Assembly: GCA_019358855.1 (NCBI GenBank)
Contig: JAHHII010000003.1
Coordinates: 372,001 to 436,000 of the forward strand
Origin: Timaviella obliquedivisa GSE-PSE-MK23-08B
GTDB taxonomy: Bacteria; Cyanobacteriota; Cyanobacteriia; Elainellales; Elainellaceae
Direction: 5' to 3'
DNA: 64,000 nucleotides
The position numbers were made by a program, and so were the translations under genes. Below are positions 56,422-64,000 of this stretch, in pieces; the first letter of the stretch is position 1; every line of letters begins with the position of its first letter. Below the pieces are notes generated by a model. That model saw only the letters and a list, made by a program, of their open reading frames with translations, was not told the DNA's origin and made no database searches.

Positions 56422-57303
56422 TTACTCTAGGTACGCTTTAAGCCATTCTTCTAAATCTGCCAATTGGTTAAACCTGAGTAATGCTAGACCTAAAGATTTG
56501 AGGCGATCGCTCGATAATACAGTGATTTGTTCTCGAATTGACCCAGGTAATTCTCCTAATAACCCAGTCAGCTGGTCTAAAATCAACGACTGACGCTCCT
56601 CTAGTCTGCCTTCTTGGCGACCTTCTTGGCGACCTTCTTGGCGACCTTCTTGCTTTGCTTCTTGATAAAACCGCGTTTCCTGAAGTCCTGTAATTTCTAG
56701 CATTTTTTCCACCTCTTGCCGTGACAGTTTACTGAACTTGTAGGCAATAATCGTTGTAATGATTCCTATTATGGCGCGAAACTCCGCCTGAGATGCAGTT
56801 TCCTGTTTCGATCGCTTCATCATTTGCTTAGCGGCTTCGGAGGCTTTTTTCTGGCTTAATGTACTTAGTACCATGACTGCCAGACCCAGGGGCAACTGCC
56901 CGATCGCCCCTAGTTCATTAAGGTAAACGCGATGAACCCGTTGCCCTTTTATTAAATCCTCGTAGGGGCAAAGCCGACTTTGCTCTTTTGAACGAGATGG
57001 ATAAATAACGACAGCCTGCCAATCACTGAAGCGGTCGCGGTTGCGATAAAAATATAAGAACGATTCACCAAATAACCGTTCATAAAGTAATTCATCTCGC
57101 TGGAACTGAACTTCGCAAAAGTAGACAACGCCTATACGATTTTCGGGTGGCAGAAAAACGCCGTCAATGGAAAAGGAGGGTTCTTTAACGGCAACAGAAT
57201 CAAATCGATACTGGGTCGCGTTCTCAGGAGGATTTTCCAGCATCTCAAATAGGATGGTGGGGAACTGCTGAAAAATTTTGTAGAAAATTGAATCGCGCCG
57301 CAT
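56422..57303 (-). CDS. DUF2887 / Rpn-like PD-(D/E)XK nuclease family protein
   Basis: 293 residues. It starts RRDSIFYKIFQQFPTILFEM, with PSFSIDGVFLPP and FCEVQFQRDELLYERLFGE, the D...E-x-Q form of the PD-(D/E)XK core seen in the Rpn/YhgA-like families, of which some members promote recombination. A variable Gln/Glu/Gly/Arg repeat (about residues 217-232) precedes a DUF4351-like tail (LDQLTGLLGELPGSIREQIT, RFNQLADLEEWLKAYL). Such genes are often mobile and repeated in filamentous cyanobacteria. Convergent with and 6 bp from the taxis operon. Confidence 0.88.
   Translation of the reverse strand: MRRDSIFYKIFQQFPTILFEMLENPPENATQYRFDSVAVKEPSFSIDGVFLPPENRIGVVYFCEVQFQRDELLYERLFGESFLYFYRNRDRFSDWQAVVIYPSRSKEQSRLCPYEDLIKGQRVHRVYLNELGAIGQLPLGLAVMVLSTLSQKKASEAAKQMMKRSKQETASQAEFRAIIGIITTIIAYKFSKLSRQEVEKMLEITGLQETRFYQEAKQEGRQEGRQEGRQEGRLEERQSLILDQLTGLLGELPGSIREQITVLSSDRLKSLGLALLRFNQLADLEEWLKAYLE
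56607..56654 (-). repeat. Four tandem 12 bp units in the DUF2887 gene
   Basis: Four consecutive units close to GACCTTCTTGGC (first and last slightly changed) encode Glu-Gly-Arg-Gln repeats. In-frame slippage would change only linker length. Too short and spacerless for CRISPR. Confidence 0.85.
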
Positions 57304-57376
57304 GAGATAGATCTAAAAATAAATTAGATCTACTGTACTAGAAGCATTTAAAACTTAGAGTTTATACTCGTCCGAC

Positions 57377-58027
57377 TCAAGCATTCTCCAATTTTTGATT
57401 CTTCAAATAAGCAAAAACACTTTTATCGCCAATATCAGGAGGAATTGGTTGAACAATCTTACGCAATGCAAACACCAGGAATAGTACTGTCCATATTGCT
57501 AAAAGTACCTTCTCTTCCATTACAGGTAAAAAACCTAGTAGATGCCCTAGCAACAGCAGCGGTACTAGCGGCGTTAAAATCTTTGTCTCAAGGCGATTAA
57601 AGCAAGCGGCTTCTTTAAAGAATAATCCAGTTAAAGCTGCAAACGTAAAACCAATGCCCAAAATTGTTGTAGGGTGTTGATAAATGCTCACTGCAAATGG
57701 TTCAGCGTAAAAATGCGCTACAACCGCAGCGGCGATCGCTCCAATAATCCAAAAAGCTTGCAGCGCCCGATGTAGCACAACCATATAAATATGAATCGAT
57801 AGGAGGCTAACGCCCAGCCCCACACAAAAGAGCGTGTAAAGCGGACTAAGAGCCTGAAGCAGAGCAGGGCGATCGCCCTGACAGAGAACTATCGTGCTAC
57901 CGATGGCAAAACTGAGGGCGGCAACCATTAAGCCTGCTCGGTAGATCATCACGCCCTGGCGATCGCTTTGCTCAATCGTGAACTCGCCAAATTGTCCCTG
58001 ATAAATGACAGGTTGTTGTGTGTCCAT
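57377..58027 (-). CDS. DUF2301 membrane protein
   Basis: 216-residue integral membrane protein with about six hydrophobic segments after an N-terminal soluble part (VIYQGQFGEFTIEQSDRQGV). It contains the FYAEPFAVSIYQHPTTILGI block and the FFKEAACFNRLETKILTPLV loop with Cys, typical of the DUF2301 family shared by cyanobacteria and plastids. Function unknown. I chose the ATG at 58027, with GGAGAT 6 nt upstream, over 58045. Confidence 0.88.
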   Translation of the reverse strand: MDTQQPVIYQGQFGEFTIEQSDRQGVMIYRAGLMVAALSFAIGSTIVLCQGDRPALLQALSPLYTLFCVGLGVSLLSIHIYMVVLHRALQAFWIIGAIAAAVVAHFYAEPFAVSIYQHPTTILGIGFTFAALTGLFFKEAACFNRLETKILTPLVPLLLLGHLLGFLPVMEEKVLLAIWTVLFLVFALRKIVQPIPPDIGDKSVFAYLKNQKLENA

Positions 58028-58227
58028 TACTGTATCTCCATACATATCTTTATTCTGCCTTAGGATATCAGTGTAAAAGATTAAGGGATTGTCAAAAGAA
58101 GTCTAAAATCGCTCCATAAAACGTTGCCCGATCGCTGCTTCAAGAAACTTTATCTTCAATAAACTTAACTAATTCTTTTATCTCAATTCATAGTGTTGAA
58201 TCATAAGACAAGGTTAAAGAACGCTAC

Positions 58228-58368
58228 TGTTACCCAATAGCAAGCATAGGATGCAGAAGTTATAGTGGGCGAAAATTCGTCTCTTAATTAAAAGCCACCA
58301 GAGCCGTAGGTCACAGCAGCACGTTTGTGAGGTTAGGCGATCGCTGGGTAACAACCCAGATTTTTTTT
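58228..58368 (+). promoter_or_regulatory. Candidate transcription attenuator / riboswitch leader of pntAA
   Basis: TGTTACCCA at 58228-58236 is the exact complement of TGGGTAACA at 58345-58353, which spans the left arm and loop of the intrinsic terminator ending at 58368. The two pairings exclude each other, which is the layout of an antiterminator/terminator switch. Between them a symmetric element (GCC at 58303 with TCACA, and TGTGA with GGC at 58338) could fold as a central stem. The ligand, if any, is unknown. Confidence 0.55.
58344..58368 (+). terminator. Intrinsic terminator in the pntAA 5' leader
   Basis: CTGGGT (58344-58349), a 4 nt loop, ACCCAG (58354-58359) and then A followed by eight T. 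It is 27 bp before the start codon and points into the pnt operon, so it must be regulated or leaky. Confidence 0.75.
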
Positions 58369-58395
58369 GACTCAACTGCATACTGAGGAGAATCA

Positions 58396-59556
58396 ATGAA
58401 GGTCAGCATAGTTAAAGAAATTGAAATTGGTGAGCGCCGCGTCGCGGTCGTTCCTGATATTGTCAGTCGATTGGTTAAGCAGGGGATGGAAGTTTGGGTT
58501 GAAGCAGGTGCAGGAGAGCATTCCTTCTTTTCAGATGCGGCGTATGAAGCGGCAGGAGCAAAGATTATCACTGATCCTGAGCAGCTTTGGTACGTCGATC
58601 TGGTGCTTAAGGTGAATCCTCCTCAAGAGCGGGAAGATGGACGGCACGAGGTGGACTTAATGAAGGAAGGAGGAGCCTTGATTGGATTTCTGAATCCTCT
58701 GGGTTCTCCGGCGTTAATACAGCGGCTTGCTGAACGAAAAGTTACTGCCTTTGGACTAGAGCTAATTCCCCGTACCAGCCGTGCGCAGAGCATGGATGCG
58801 CTGTCCTCTCAAGCGGGTGTTGCTGGATACAAAGCAGTACTTTTAGCGGCAGCGGCTTTGCCTAAGTTTTTCCCGATGTTGACAACAGCAGCCGGAACGA
58901 TCGCCCCTGCTAAGGTGTTGATCATTGGTGCAGGTGTGGCTGGATTGCAGGCGATCGCCACCGCTCGACGTTTGGGCGCATTGGTGGAAGCTTTTGATAT
59001 TCGTCCGGCGGTGAAGGAAGAGGTGCAGAGTTTGGGGGCGAAGTTTGTCGAAGTGAAGCTTGAGGAAGAGACGGTGGCGGCAGGTGGCTATGCCAAGGAA
59101 GTTTCGGAGACAGCGAAACAGCGAACACAGGCGGCGATCGCCGAGCACGTCAAAATGTCTGATGTGGTCATTACCACCGCTCAAGTCCCTGGGCGGCAAG
59201 CTCCGCGTCTGGTCACCGCTGACATGATTGCCGAGATGAAACCTGGTTCTGTAATCGTCGATCTTGCTGCCGATCAAGGGGGGAACTGCGAAGGCAGTGA
59301 AGCAGGAAAAACAGTCGTTAAAGGCGGCGTGACCTTGATTGGAGAATCGAATCTTCCTTCGACAGTGCCTTTTCATGCTAGTCAAATGTATGCCAAAAAT
59401 ATTCTGACCTTGGTGCAATTTTTGGTTAAGGATGGCGTTCTGACTCTGGACTTTGATGATGACATTGTTTCGAGTGCTTGTGTCACCCATGGGGGAGAAA
59501 TTAAGAATCAGCGAGTCAAGGATTTGTTAGGCGAAACAGTGGGAGCCAAAGGCTAA
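58396..59556 (+). CDS. pntAA: NAD(P) transhydrogenase subunit alpha, part 1
   Basis: NAD(H)-binding domain I of the proton-translocating transhydrogenase, which makes NADPH from NADH using the proton gradient. 386 residues: MKVSIVKEIEIGERRVAVVP, the loop RTSRAQSMDALSSQAGVAGY, the Rossmann motif IGAGVAGLQAIATARRLGA, then DIRPAVKEEVQSLGAKFV, and VDLAADQGGNCEGS. Split alpha subunits like this are usual in cyanobacteria. AGGAGAATCA precedes the ATG. First gene of pntAA-AB-B. Confidence 0.97.
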   Translation: MKVSIVKEIEIGERRVAVVPDIVSRLVKQGMEVWVEAGAGEHSFFSDAAYEAAGAKIITDPEQLWYVDLVLKVNPPQEREDGRHEVDLMKEGGALIGFLNPLGSPALIQRLAERKVTAFGLELIPRTSRAQSMDALSSQAGVAGYKAVLLAAAALPKFFPMLTTAAGTIAPAKVLIIGAGVAGLQAIATARRLGALVEAFDIRPAVKEEVQSLGAKFVEVKLEEETVAAGGYAKEVSETAKQRTQAAIAEHVKMSDVVITTAQVPGRQAPRLVTADMIAEMKPGSVIVDLAADQGGNCEGSEAGKTVVKGGVTLIGESNLPSTVPFHASQMYAKNILTLVQFLVKDGVLTLDFDDDIVSSACVTHGGEIKNQRVKDLLGETVGAKG

Positions 59557-59563
59557 GAAAATT

Positions 59564-59857
59564 ATGGTAGACGGAATTATTGCTGGATTAGTGGTGTTTA
59601 CGTTGGCTTCATTTGTTGGGTTTGAGGTGATTAATAAAATTCCGCCGACGCTGCATACGCCGCTAATGTCGGGTTCTAATGCAATTTCTGGAATTGCTGT
59701 GGTCGGTGCACTTTTGGTTGCGGGTGAACGCAACTGGAGCCTGACGGTAATTTTGGGTTTGTTGGGCGTAATTCTGGCGACGATTAATGTGGTCGGCGGT
59801 TTTTTGGTGACCGATCGGATGCTGCAAATGTTTAAGAAGAAGGAAGTAAAGACATGA
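59564..59857 (+). CDS. pntAB: NAD(P) transhydrogenase subunit alpha, part 2
   Basis: 97-residue membrane piece of the alpha subunit with three to four helices: LVVFTLASFVGFEVINKIPP, then TLHTPLMSGSNAISGIAVVG and ILGLLGVILATINVVGGFLV. It contributes half of the proton channel. Seven bp after pntAA and overlapping pntB by 4 bp. Confidence 0.96.
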   Translation: MVDGIIAGLVVFTLASFVGFEVINKIPPTLHTPLMSGSNAISGIAVVGALLVAGERNWSLTVILGLLGVILATINVVGGFLVTDRMLQMFKKKEVKT

Positions 59858-61260
59858 GTGATTTTATCCCTACCAGCATCCAACTCAGTTATTTGGTTGC
59901 CTCGGCGTTATTTATTGTCGGTTTGAAACAATTGGGTTCCCCGGCGACGGCGCGGCAGGGCAATTTGATTGGGGCGATCGGGATGTTGATTGCGGTTGTC
60001 GCAACGCTTCTGGATCAGAAAGTTCTGAATTACGAAATGATTGCAGTGGGTATTGCGATCGGCGCGGCGATCGGCGCAATTATGGCGTACAAGGTGCAAA
60101 TGACTTCCATGCCCCAAATGGTGGGTCTACTGAATGGCTTTGGGGGGGCGGCTTCTGCTCTGGTTGCAGTCGGTGAATTTTGGCGGGTGATTCATACTGT
60201 CGATGTCGTTCCGGTTGATGAAACGGTGACGATCGTATTAAGTATTTTGGTAGGTGGCGTAACTTTTACGGGCAGCCTGCTGGCGTTTGCAAAGCTGCAA
60301 GAGCTAGTGCCCGGTGCGCCCATTACTTTCGCGTTTCAGCAGCCGATTAACTTGGCGATCGTGATCACCTTTTTAGTGGGCAGCGGGTTATTGATTTCCA
60401 ATCCCCATGACCCGTTGATCTTTTTAATCTTGACTGGGTTGTCGCTTATTTTGGGGGTCTTGTTTGTACTGCCGATTGGCGGTGCGGATACTCCTGTTGT
60501 GATTTCTTTGTTGAACTCTTTCTCGGGCGTTGCTGCTAGTGCTGCTGGGTTTGTATTGATGAACAATATTTTGATCATTGCCGGGGCGTTAGTGGGGGCT
60601 TCAGGCATTATTTTAACTGAGCTAATGTGTCGGGCGATGAATCGGACGTTGGTGAATGTGTTATTTAGTGCGTTTGGTTCTAGTAAAACGGCAGGCGGTG
60701 AAAGTGCGATCGCCAGTACCGACGATCGCACCGTGCGATCGATTGATGCCGAGCAAGGCGCAATGATGTTGGGCTATGCGCGATCGGTGGTGATTATCCC
60801 TGGTTACGGGATGGCAGTTGCCCAGGCTCAACACGCCGTTCGGGAACTCTCAGACCAGCTAGAGCGCTTAGGTGTTGAAGTGAAGTACGCTATTCACCCG
60901 GTTGCTGGACGGATGCCGGGACACATGAACGTGTTGCTGGCAGAAGCGAACGTGCCTTACACCCAGCTTTATGATATGGACGATATTAACCCAGAGTTTG
61001 AACGGACGGACGTAGCGTTGGTGATTGGTGCCAATGACGTGGTAAACCCAGCGGCGAAAACCAATGCGAGTAGCCCCATTTACGGGATGCCGATATTGGA
61101 AGTGGATAAAGCGCAGCACACCATTGTCATTAAGCGAGGAATGAGTGCGGGATTTTCGGGAGTAGAGAATGATTTGTTTTATAAGAGCAAAACAATGATG
61201 CTGTTTGGTGGCGCTAAAGATGCAATTACGCAGCTTGTAGCCTCGGTGAAGGAACTGTAG
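59854..61260 (+). CDS. pntB: NAD(P) transhydrogenase subunit beta
   Basis: 468 residues: about nine membrane helices (with MPQMVGLLNGFGGAASALVA and the LLNSFSGVAASAAGF helix) and a C-terminal NADP(H)-binding domain III with IIPGYGMAVAQAQHAV, MPGHMNVLLAEANVPYTQLY and VIGANDVVNPAAK. Complete family length. Start overlaps the pntAB stop (ATGA). Operon ends in the hairpin at 61275-61300. Confidence 0.97.
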   Translation: MSDFIPTSIQLSYLVASALFIVGLKQLGSPATARQGNLIGAIGMLIAVVATLLDQKVLNYEMIAVGIAIGAAIGAIMAYKVQMTSMPQMVGLLNGFGGAASALVAVGEFWRVIHTVDVVPVDETVTIVLSILVGGVTFTGSLLAFAKLQELVPGAPITFAFQQPINLAIVITFLVGSGLLISNPHDPLIFLILTGLSLILGVLFVLPIGGADTPVVISLLNSFSGVAASAAGFVLMNNILIIAGALVGASGIILTELMCRAMNRTLVNVLFSAFGSSKTAGGESAIASTDDRTVRSIDAEQGAMMLGYARSVVIIPGYGMAVAQAQHAVRELSDQLERLGVEVKYAIHPVAGRMPGHMNVLLAEANVPYTQLYDMDDINPEFERTDVALVIGANDVVNPAAKTNASSPIYGMPILEVDKAQHTIVIKRGMSAGFSGVENDLFYKSKTMMLFGGAKDAITQLVASVKEL

Positions 61261-61274
61261 ATCTTCTAAGCTAA

Positions 61275-61300
61275 GGATGAGTCAAAAGTTTGACTCATCC
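61275..61300 (+). terminator. Hairpin ending the pnt operon
   Basis: GGATGAGTCAAA (61275-61286) pairs with TTTGACTCATCC (61289-61300): 12 perfect base pairs with a formal 2 nt loop, 14 bp after pntB. No T-run, but position and stability fit an operon end. Confidence 0.7.
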
Positions 61301-61377
61301 CTAGATCAAGTATTTACGAGAAAATTTTAAATCAGATCCACTACAGGCACAGTATGAAGGGAACCTGAGGAGCCGAT

Positions 61378-61670
61378 ATGAAATACCAATTGGCTTTTAC
61401 ACCTAGCGCAGAATTGGATATTGCGTACTTTGAATTCTCTATACGGCGTGTCATTATCGATGCAATCAAAAATATCTGTTGGTCGATGCAAATGTGCCTA
61501 CGAAGCGGCGAAAACAACTGAGGGAGAACCAAATTGCGCCTTGGGAGTTAAGAGTCGGAATTCACCGGGTTTTCTATGAGTTTGAGAGCGTCACTATGGT
61601 TAAAGTCGTGGCGATTGGGTATAAGGATCATAATGACTTATTCATTCAAGGCAAGAAGGTTGAACTATGA
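61378..61670 (+). pseudogene. RelE/ParE-type toxin gene with a one-base frameshift
   Basis: An ATG at 61378 begins MKYQLAFTPSAELDIAYFEF, and a second frame, ending at 61670, continues LLVDANVPTKRRKQLRENQI, then APWELRVGIHRVFYEFE and VVAIGYKDHNDLFIQGKKVE, the usual C-terminal part of RelE/ParE toxins. The two join at the A-run 61468-61472; one more A would restore I-K-K-Y-L-L and a toxin of about 97 residues. As read, the first frame stops at 61521 after 47 codons. A sequencing slip, a real mutation or programmed slippage could each explain it. Confidence 0.75.
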
Positions 61671-61909
61671 GAACCCTAGATTTGAGCCAAACCCAGATCA
61701 GTTTAACAGAATTATTACAGGCAGCCCGTCAAGAGTCCATTAGGATCTTGAGCGAGGATGGCAATGAGTTCATTCTGGAAACTGCTGATGAGTTTGACCG
61801 AGAAGTAGCTGAGTTAGGACAAAGCGAGAAGTTCATGTCGTTTTTGGCTGAGCGTTCTCAAGAACCTAGCAGTATTAGTCTTGAAGAACTTGAGCAGCGA
61901 TTACTGTAA
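61667..61909 (+). CDS. Antitoxin partner of the RelE-type gene
   Basis: 80-residue acidic protein. It begins MRTLDLSQTQISLTELLQAA, then has RQESIRILSEDGNEFILET and a Glu-rich end SISLEELEQRLL, a Phd-like antitoxin pattern. Overlaps the toxin frame's stop by 4 nt (ATGA), in toxin-then-antitoxin order. It is intact although the toxin is not, as expected when antitoxin loss is selected against or recent. Confidence 0.7.
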   Translation: MRTLDLSQTQISLTELLQAARQESIRILSEDGNEFILETADEFDREVAELGQSEKFMSFLAERSQEPSSISLEELEQRLL

Positions 61910-62047
61910 ACTCAAAAACTGCCGCCTTTCCTTGTTATTCTTGTTTTAGCCAGGGGTACGGAAGGAGAATAACAGATCTACTTATTGGAGGCGATCGACT
62001 CGCAGGCAGCAGAACTTCCAAGTGACATTTCTAGCCAGAGGAAGAAA

Positions 62048-62347
62048 ATGAGAAAACAAGCGAGGTTAAGCGTGATGTCTGAAGGTTCGGTGTACATTAT
62101 GCAAAATCCTGCTTACCATGAAAATCTGTTCAAGATTGGGCGTACAGCGCGTAATGCTCAACAAAGAGCAAGTGAAATCGAAGAAAACTTGAAGAAGTTT
62201 CTTGGACGCTTCAGAAAAGGAAGATACATTACTAAAACTTATCATAATTCTTTTTCTCATCACCCTTTGAAAATTTACTACCGGAAAATTAGGGCAGAAA
62301 AGGGTAAGATAACTTTTGTTAATATCTACATTTCGGTTTCTGGCTGA
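62048..62347 (+). pseudogene. Truncated T5orf172-type GIY-YIG protein
   Basis: The region EGSVYIMQNPAYHENLFKIG, then RTARNAQQRASEIE is the N-terminal half of T5orf172/MUG113-like GIY-YIG nuclease domains. After that the sequence becomes basic and unrelated, and the typical T-G-V-P-T-P-F continuation is missing, so the domain is probably cut by deletion. I chose the ATG at 62048; a TTG at 61985 and an ATG at 62075 are possible. Likely inactive, next to another decayed gene pair. Confidence 0.55.
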
Positions 62348-62560
62348 CACGCTGGCTGTTTTCGTAAAGCAATTAGAATCGTAAGAATTTTCCCAAAGAC
62401 GTGCTGAGCTAGTTTTCGTTGAGCATTGCAGAAGGGCAATTATGCGAACTAGATCTCTTTAGAATCTTTGCCTAGTAAAAGCGTTCGAGTTAAGAGCGTA
62501 AAGCCCTAAGCTTTTCGTGCTGACGAAGTGTGATTTTCTATCTGGCAAACGGAAGTATAC

Positions 62561-63628
62561 GTGCAAGCAAATATTACTCTTGACCCGTCGGATTCTGGAT
62601 TTTCATCCAATCGCGATCGCACCGCCGACGTACCTTTTACGCTCCAAGATTTGAAGGCAGCAATTCCTGCCTACTGTTTTGAACCTTCGGTTTGGAAGTC
62701 GTTGTCTTACTTCTTTTTAGATATTGGCGTTATCGCTGGACTTTACGCGATCGCCCATGCTCTCAACTCCTGGTTCTTTTTTCCTTTTTTCTGGTTAATG
62801 CAGGGAACTATGTTTTGGGCACTTTTTGTAGTGGGTCACGATTGTGGGCATGGCTCGTTTTCTAAAATCAAATGGTTAAATAGCCTGATTGGGCATCTTT
62901 CGCACACACCGATTTTGGTGCCGTACCATGGCTGGCGGATTAGCCATAGAACGCATCATGCCAACACGGGCAACCTGGATACGGATGAAAGCTGGTATCC
63001 GATGAGCCAAAGCAAGTATGAGCAGATGCCCTGGATTGAGAAGCTGTTCCGGTTTTATTTGCCGCTGTTAGCTTACCCTATTTACTTGTTTCGCCGATCG
63101 CCGGGTCGTCCGGGTGGCTCTCACTTTCTCCCTAGCAGTCCGCTGTTCCGTCCTTCAGAAAAGTGGGACATTATTACTAGCTCTGTCTGCATAGGTTTGA
63201 TGGTCGGGTTCCTAGGTTTGGTAACTTACCAGTTCGGTTGGGTGTTCTTGGTGCAGTATTATTTGGCTCCCTACATCGTATTTGTAATGTGGTTGGATCT
63301 TGTGACGTATCTGCATCACACCGAAGCAGATATTCCTTGGTATCGGGGTGAGGATTGGTATTTTTTGAAAGGCGCTTTGTCTACGATCGATCGCGACTAT
63401 GGCTTCATCAATCCAATTCATCATGACATTGGCACCCATGTAGCACATCATATCTTTTTGAATATGCCGCACTATCATCTAAAAGCGGCAACAGAGGCAA
63501 TCAAGCCTATTTTGGGCGATTATTACCGCAAGTCAAACGAGCCAATCTGGAAGAGTTTTATGCGTTCTTTCAAGGATTGTCAGTTTGTACCTGACCAAGG
63601 TTCAGGCGTGTTTTACCAGCCTAAGTAA
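62561..63628 (+). CDS. desB: Omega-3 (delta-15) acyl-lipid desaturase
   Basis: Introduces the omega-3 double bond into membrane-lipid fatty acids, raising fluidity at low temperature. 355 residues with the three diiron His boxes, VVGHDCGHGSFS, HRTHHANTG and HVAHHIFLNMPHYH. The G after H-D-C-G-H is typical of DesB, as opposed to R in DesA. Four hydrophobic segments. Starts with GTG at 62561, the only start in the right place. Monocistronic, with a 213 bp upstream region and a strong terminator. Cold induction is typical of this gene elsewhere and is not shown here. Confidence 0.92.
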   Translation: MQANITLDPSDSGFSSNRDRTADVPFTLQDLKAAIPAYCFEPSVWKSLSYFFLDIGVIAGLYAIAHALNSWFFFPFFWLMQGTMFWALFVVGHDCGHGSFSKIKWLNSLIGHLSHTPILVPYHGWRISHRTHHANTGNLDTDESWYPMSQSKYEQMPWIEKLFRFYLPLLAYPIYLFRRSPGRPGGSHFLPSSPLFRPSEKWDIITSSVCIGLMVGFLGLVTYQFGWVFLVQYYLAPYIVFVMWLDLVTYLHHTEADIPWYRGEDWYFLKGALSTIDRDYGFINPIHHDIGTHVAHHIFLNMPHYHLKAATEAIKPILGDYYRKSNEPIWKSFMRSFKDCQFVPDQGSGVFYQPK

Positions 63629-63648
63629 GATGGTTTGGTCGATAGATT

Positions 63649-63680
63649 CCTGGTTCTTAAAAGGAGCCAGGAGTTTTTTT
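63649..63680 (+). terminator. Intrinsic terminator after desB
   Basis: CCTGGTTCT (63649-63657) pairs with the GGAGCCAGG arm (63663-63671) using two G-U pairs, followed by AG and seven T (63674-63680). Good rho-independent terminator for desB, reaching the end of the convergent gene. Confidence 0.8.
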
Positions 63681-64000
63681 AGGCGGGTAATTTTAGCGTG
63701 AAGCTGTCTCTGAGATGAAAGTCTGGCTCTTTCCCAGGGTGTTTGAGCGCCCAATAGGATAAATCTCCGTTGGTGTGCTTGACCACAGCGGCGATCGCCG
63801 TTTCTAGCCCTTGGCTGGCTGCAAAAATTGCGCCCAAGTTAAGCTTCAAGGCGATCGACAGGGCATCGGGTTCAGTTTGCACACTAAAGGGCAGGGTTGG
63901 AAACGCAGTTTCCTCTTTCAGACCCTGGCGATAGTCGCTAAAGCCGTAGACATTCCAGTGACCTGCTGGAGAGAGGTTGAACTCCCAATATTGTTTATCG
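63679..64000 (-). CDS. DOMON-like domain protein, 5' part outside window
   Basis: The frame is open to the window edge and encodes at least 106 residues, including YWEFNLSPAGHWNVYGFSDY, a Pro-Phe-Ser-Val strand, and the ending LSYWALKHPGKEPDFHLRDS then FTLKLPA. This is the DOMON-like pattern (Trp-Glu-Phe-Asn-x-Ser-Pro-x-Gly-x-Trp-Asn-x-Tyr), a beta-sandwich related to sugar- or haem-binding modules. The start lies beyond 64000, so an internal GTG at 63882 is not the real start. Convergent with desB. Confidence 0.8.
   Translation of the reverse strand, partial: DKQYWEFNLSPAGHWNVYGFSDYRQGLKEETAFPTLPFSVQTEPDALSIALKLNLGAIFAASQGLETAIAAVVKHTNGDLSYWALKHPGKEPDFHLRDSFTLKLPA

Larger units (their letters stand above)
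58028..58395. other. Divergent region holding the pntAA leader
   Basis: 368 bp between DUF2301 and pntAA. The right-hand 170 bp form a structured leader described separately. In the left part TTGAATCATAAGACAAGG (from 58194) might give promoter elements. No gene seen. Confidence 0.45.

Noticed and set aside
56607-56654. Short tandem repeats considered as CRISPR
   Set aside because: Units are 12 bp, contiguous, without spacers and in frame inside a DUF2887 gene.
58311-58330. TCACA...TGTGA considered as a CRP/SyCRP site
   Set aside because: The half-sites are in everted order relative to the TGTGA-N6-TCACA consensus, and a stem in the pntAA leader explains them better.
58843-59490. 215-codon minus-strand frame opposite pntAA
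   Set aside because: Fully antisense to a highly conserved gene, Cys/His/Arg-rich without domain pattern.

Overview
This is a 64 kb piece of a cyanobacterial chromosome. The evidence is the very frequent GCGATCGC (HIP1) octamer, split-subunit pntAA/pntAB/pntB, a gvpA-C-N-J-K-F-G gas vesicle cluster, a Pix/Tax-type phototaxis operon, a DesB-type omega-3 desaturase, and cyanobacterial families such as DUF2301, DUF2887 and bluetail surface proteins. A filamentous Leptolyngbya-like strain is plausible but not proven. I see no rRNA, tRNA or CRISPR array.

Layout. 1-7 kb: 3' part of a copper amine oxidase, HU, a decayed VapC toxin, coaX with an overlapping TPR gene, comB and era. 7.2-9.7 kb: a PAS/GAF histidine kinase. 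10-14.5 kb: a partial contractile injection system (sheath, three tube-type proteins, two tail assembly chaperones and a 48-residue DUF6760 protein), with hairpins after the first three genes. 14.6-24.8 kb: Tat-exported beta carbonic anhydrase, a 154 bp MITE, a GHL10-type glycosidase with DUF2809, a formaldehyde detoxification pair (frmA-fghA), a broken beta-helix/bluetail surface protein gene, and a Pit phosphate permease. 25-31.6 kb: a surface protein with SH3 and goose-lysozyme-like parts, a long gene-poor gap, a charged/proline-rich repeat protein, a FemAB-like acyltransferase and a C-terminal fragment of an integron-type integrase. 31.7-40.8 kb: lepA, a small RHH-like protein, a GAF histidine kinase, a PPC-domain protein, YjbQ, hemB and an Lhr-like helicase.

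40.8-45.7 kb holds the gas vesicle operon on the minus strand. It is divergent from a six-gene phototaxis/chemotaxis operon at 46.1-56.4 kb (PATAN-REC, CheY, CheW, five-GAF methyl-accepting protein, CheA-REC, CheW). Buoyancy and light-guided motility therefore face each other across one 384 bp intergenic region. 56-64 kb: a DUF2887 nuclease-like gene, DUF2301, the transhydrogenase operon behind a probable attenuator leader, a frameshifted RelE-type toxin with an intact antitoxin, a truncated T5orf172 gene, desB, and the 3' part of a DOMON-like gene.

Most worth following up: the pnt leader, which has an intrinsic terminator and an upstream perfectly complementary 9-mer; the related C-terminal winged-helix-like segments on both GvpC and GvpN; four candidate bilin-binding GAF domains in the receptor; the intercistronic hairpins in the injection system and after gvpA; and the integron-integrase remnant.
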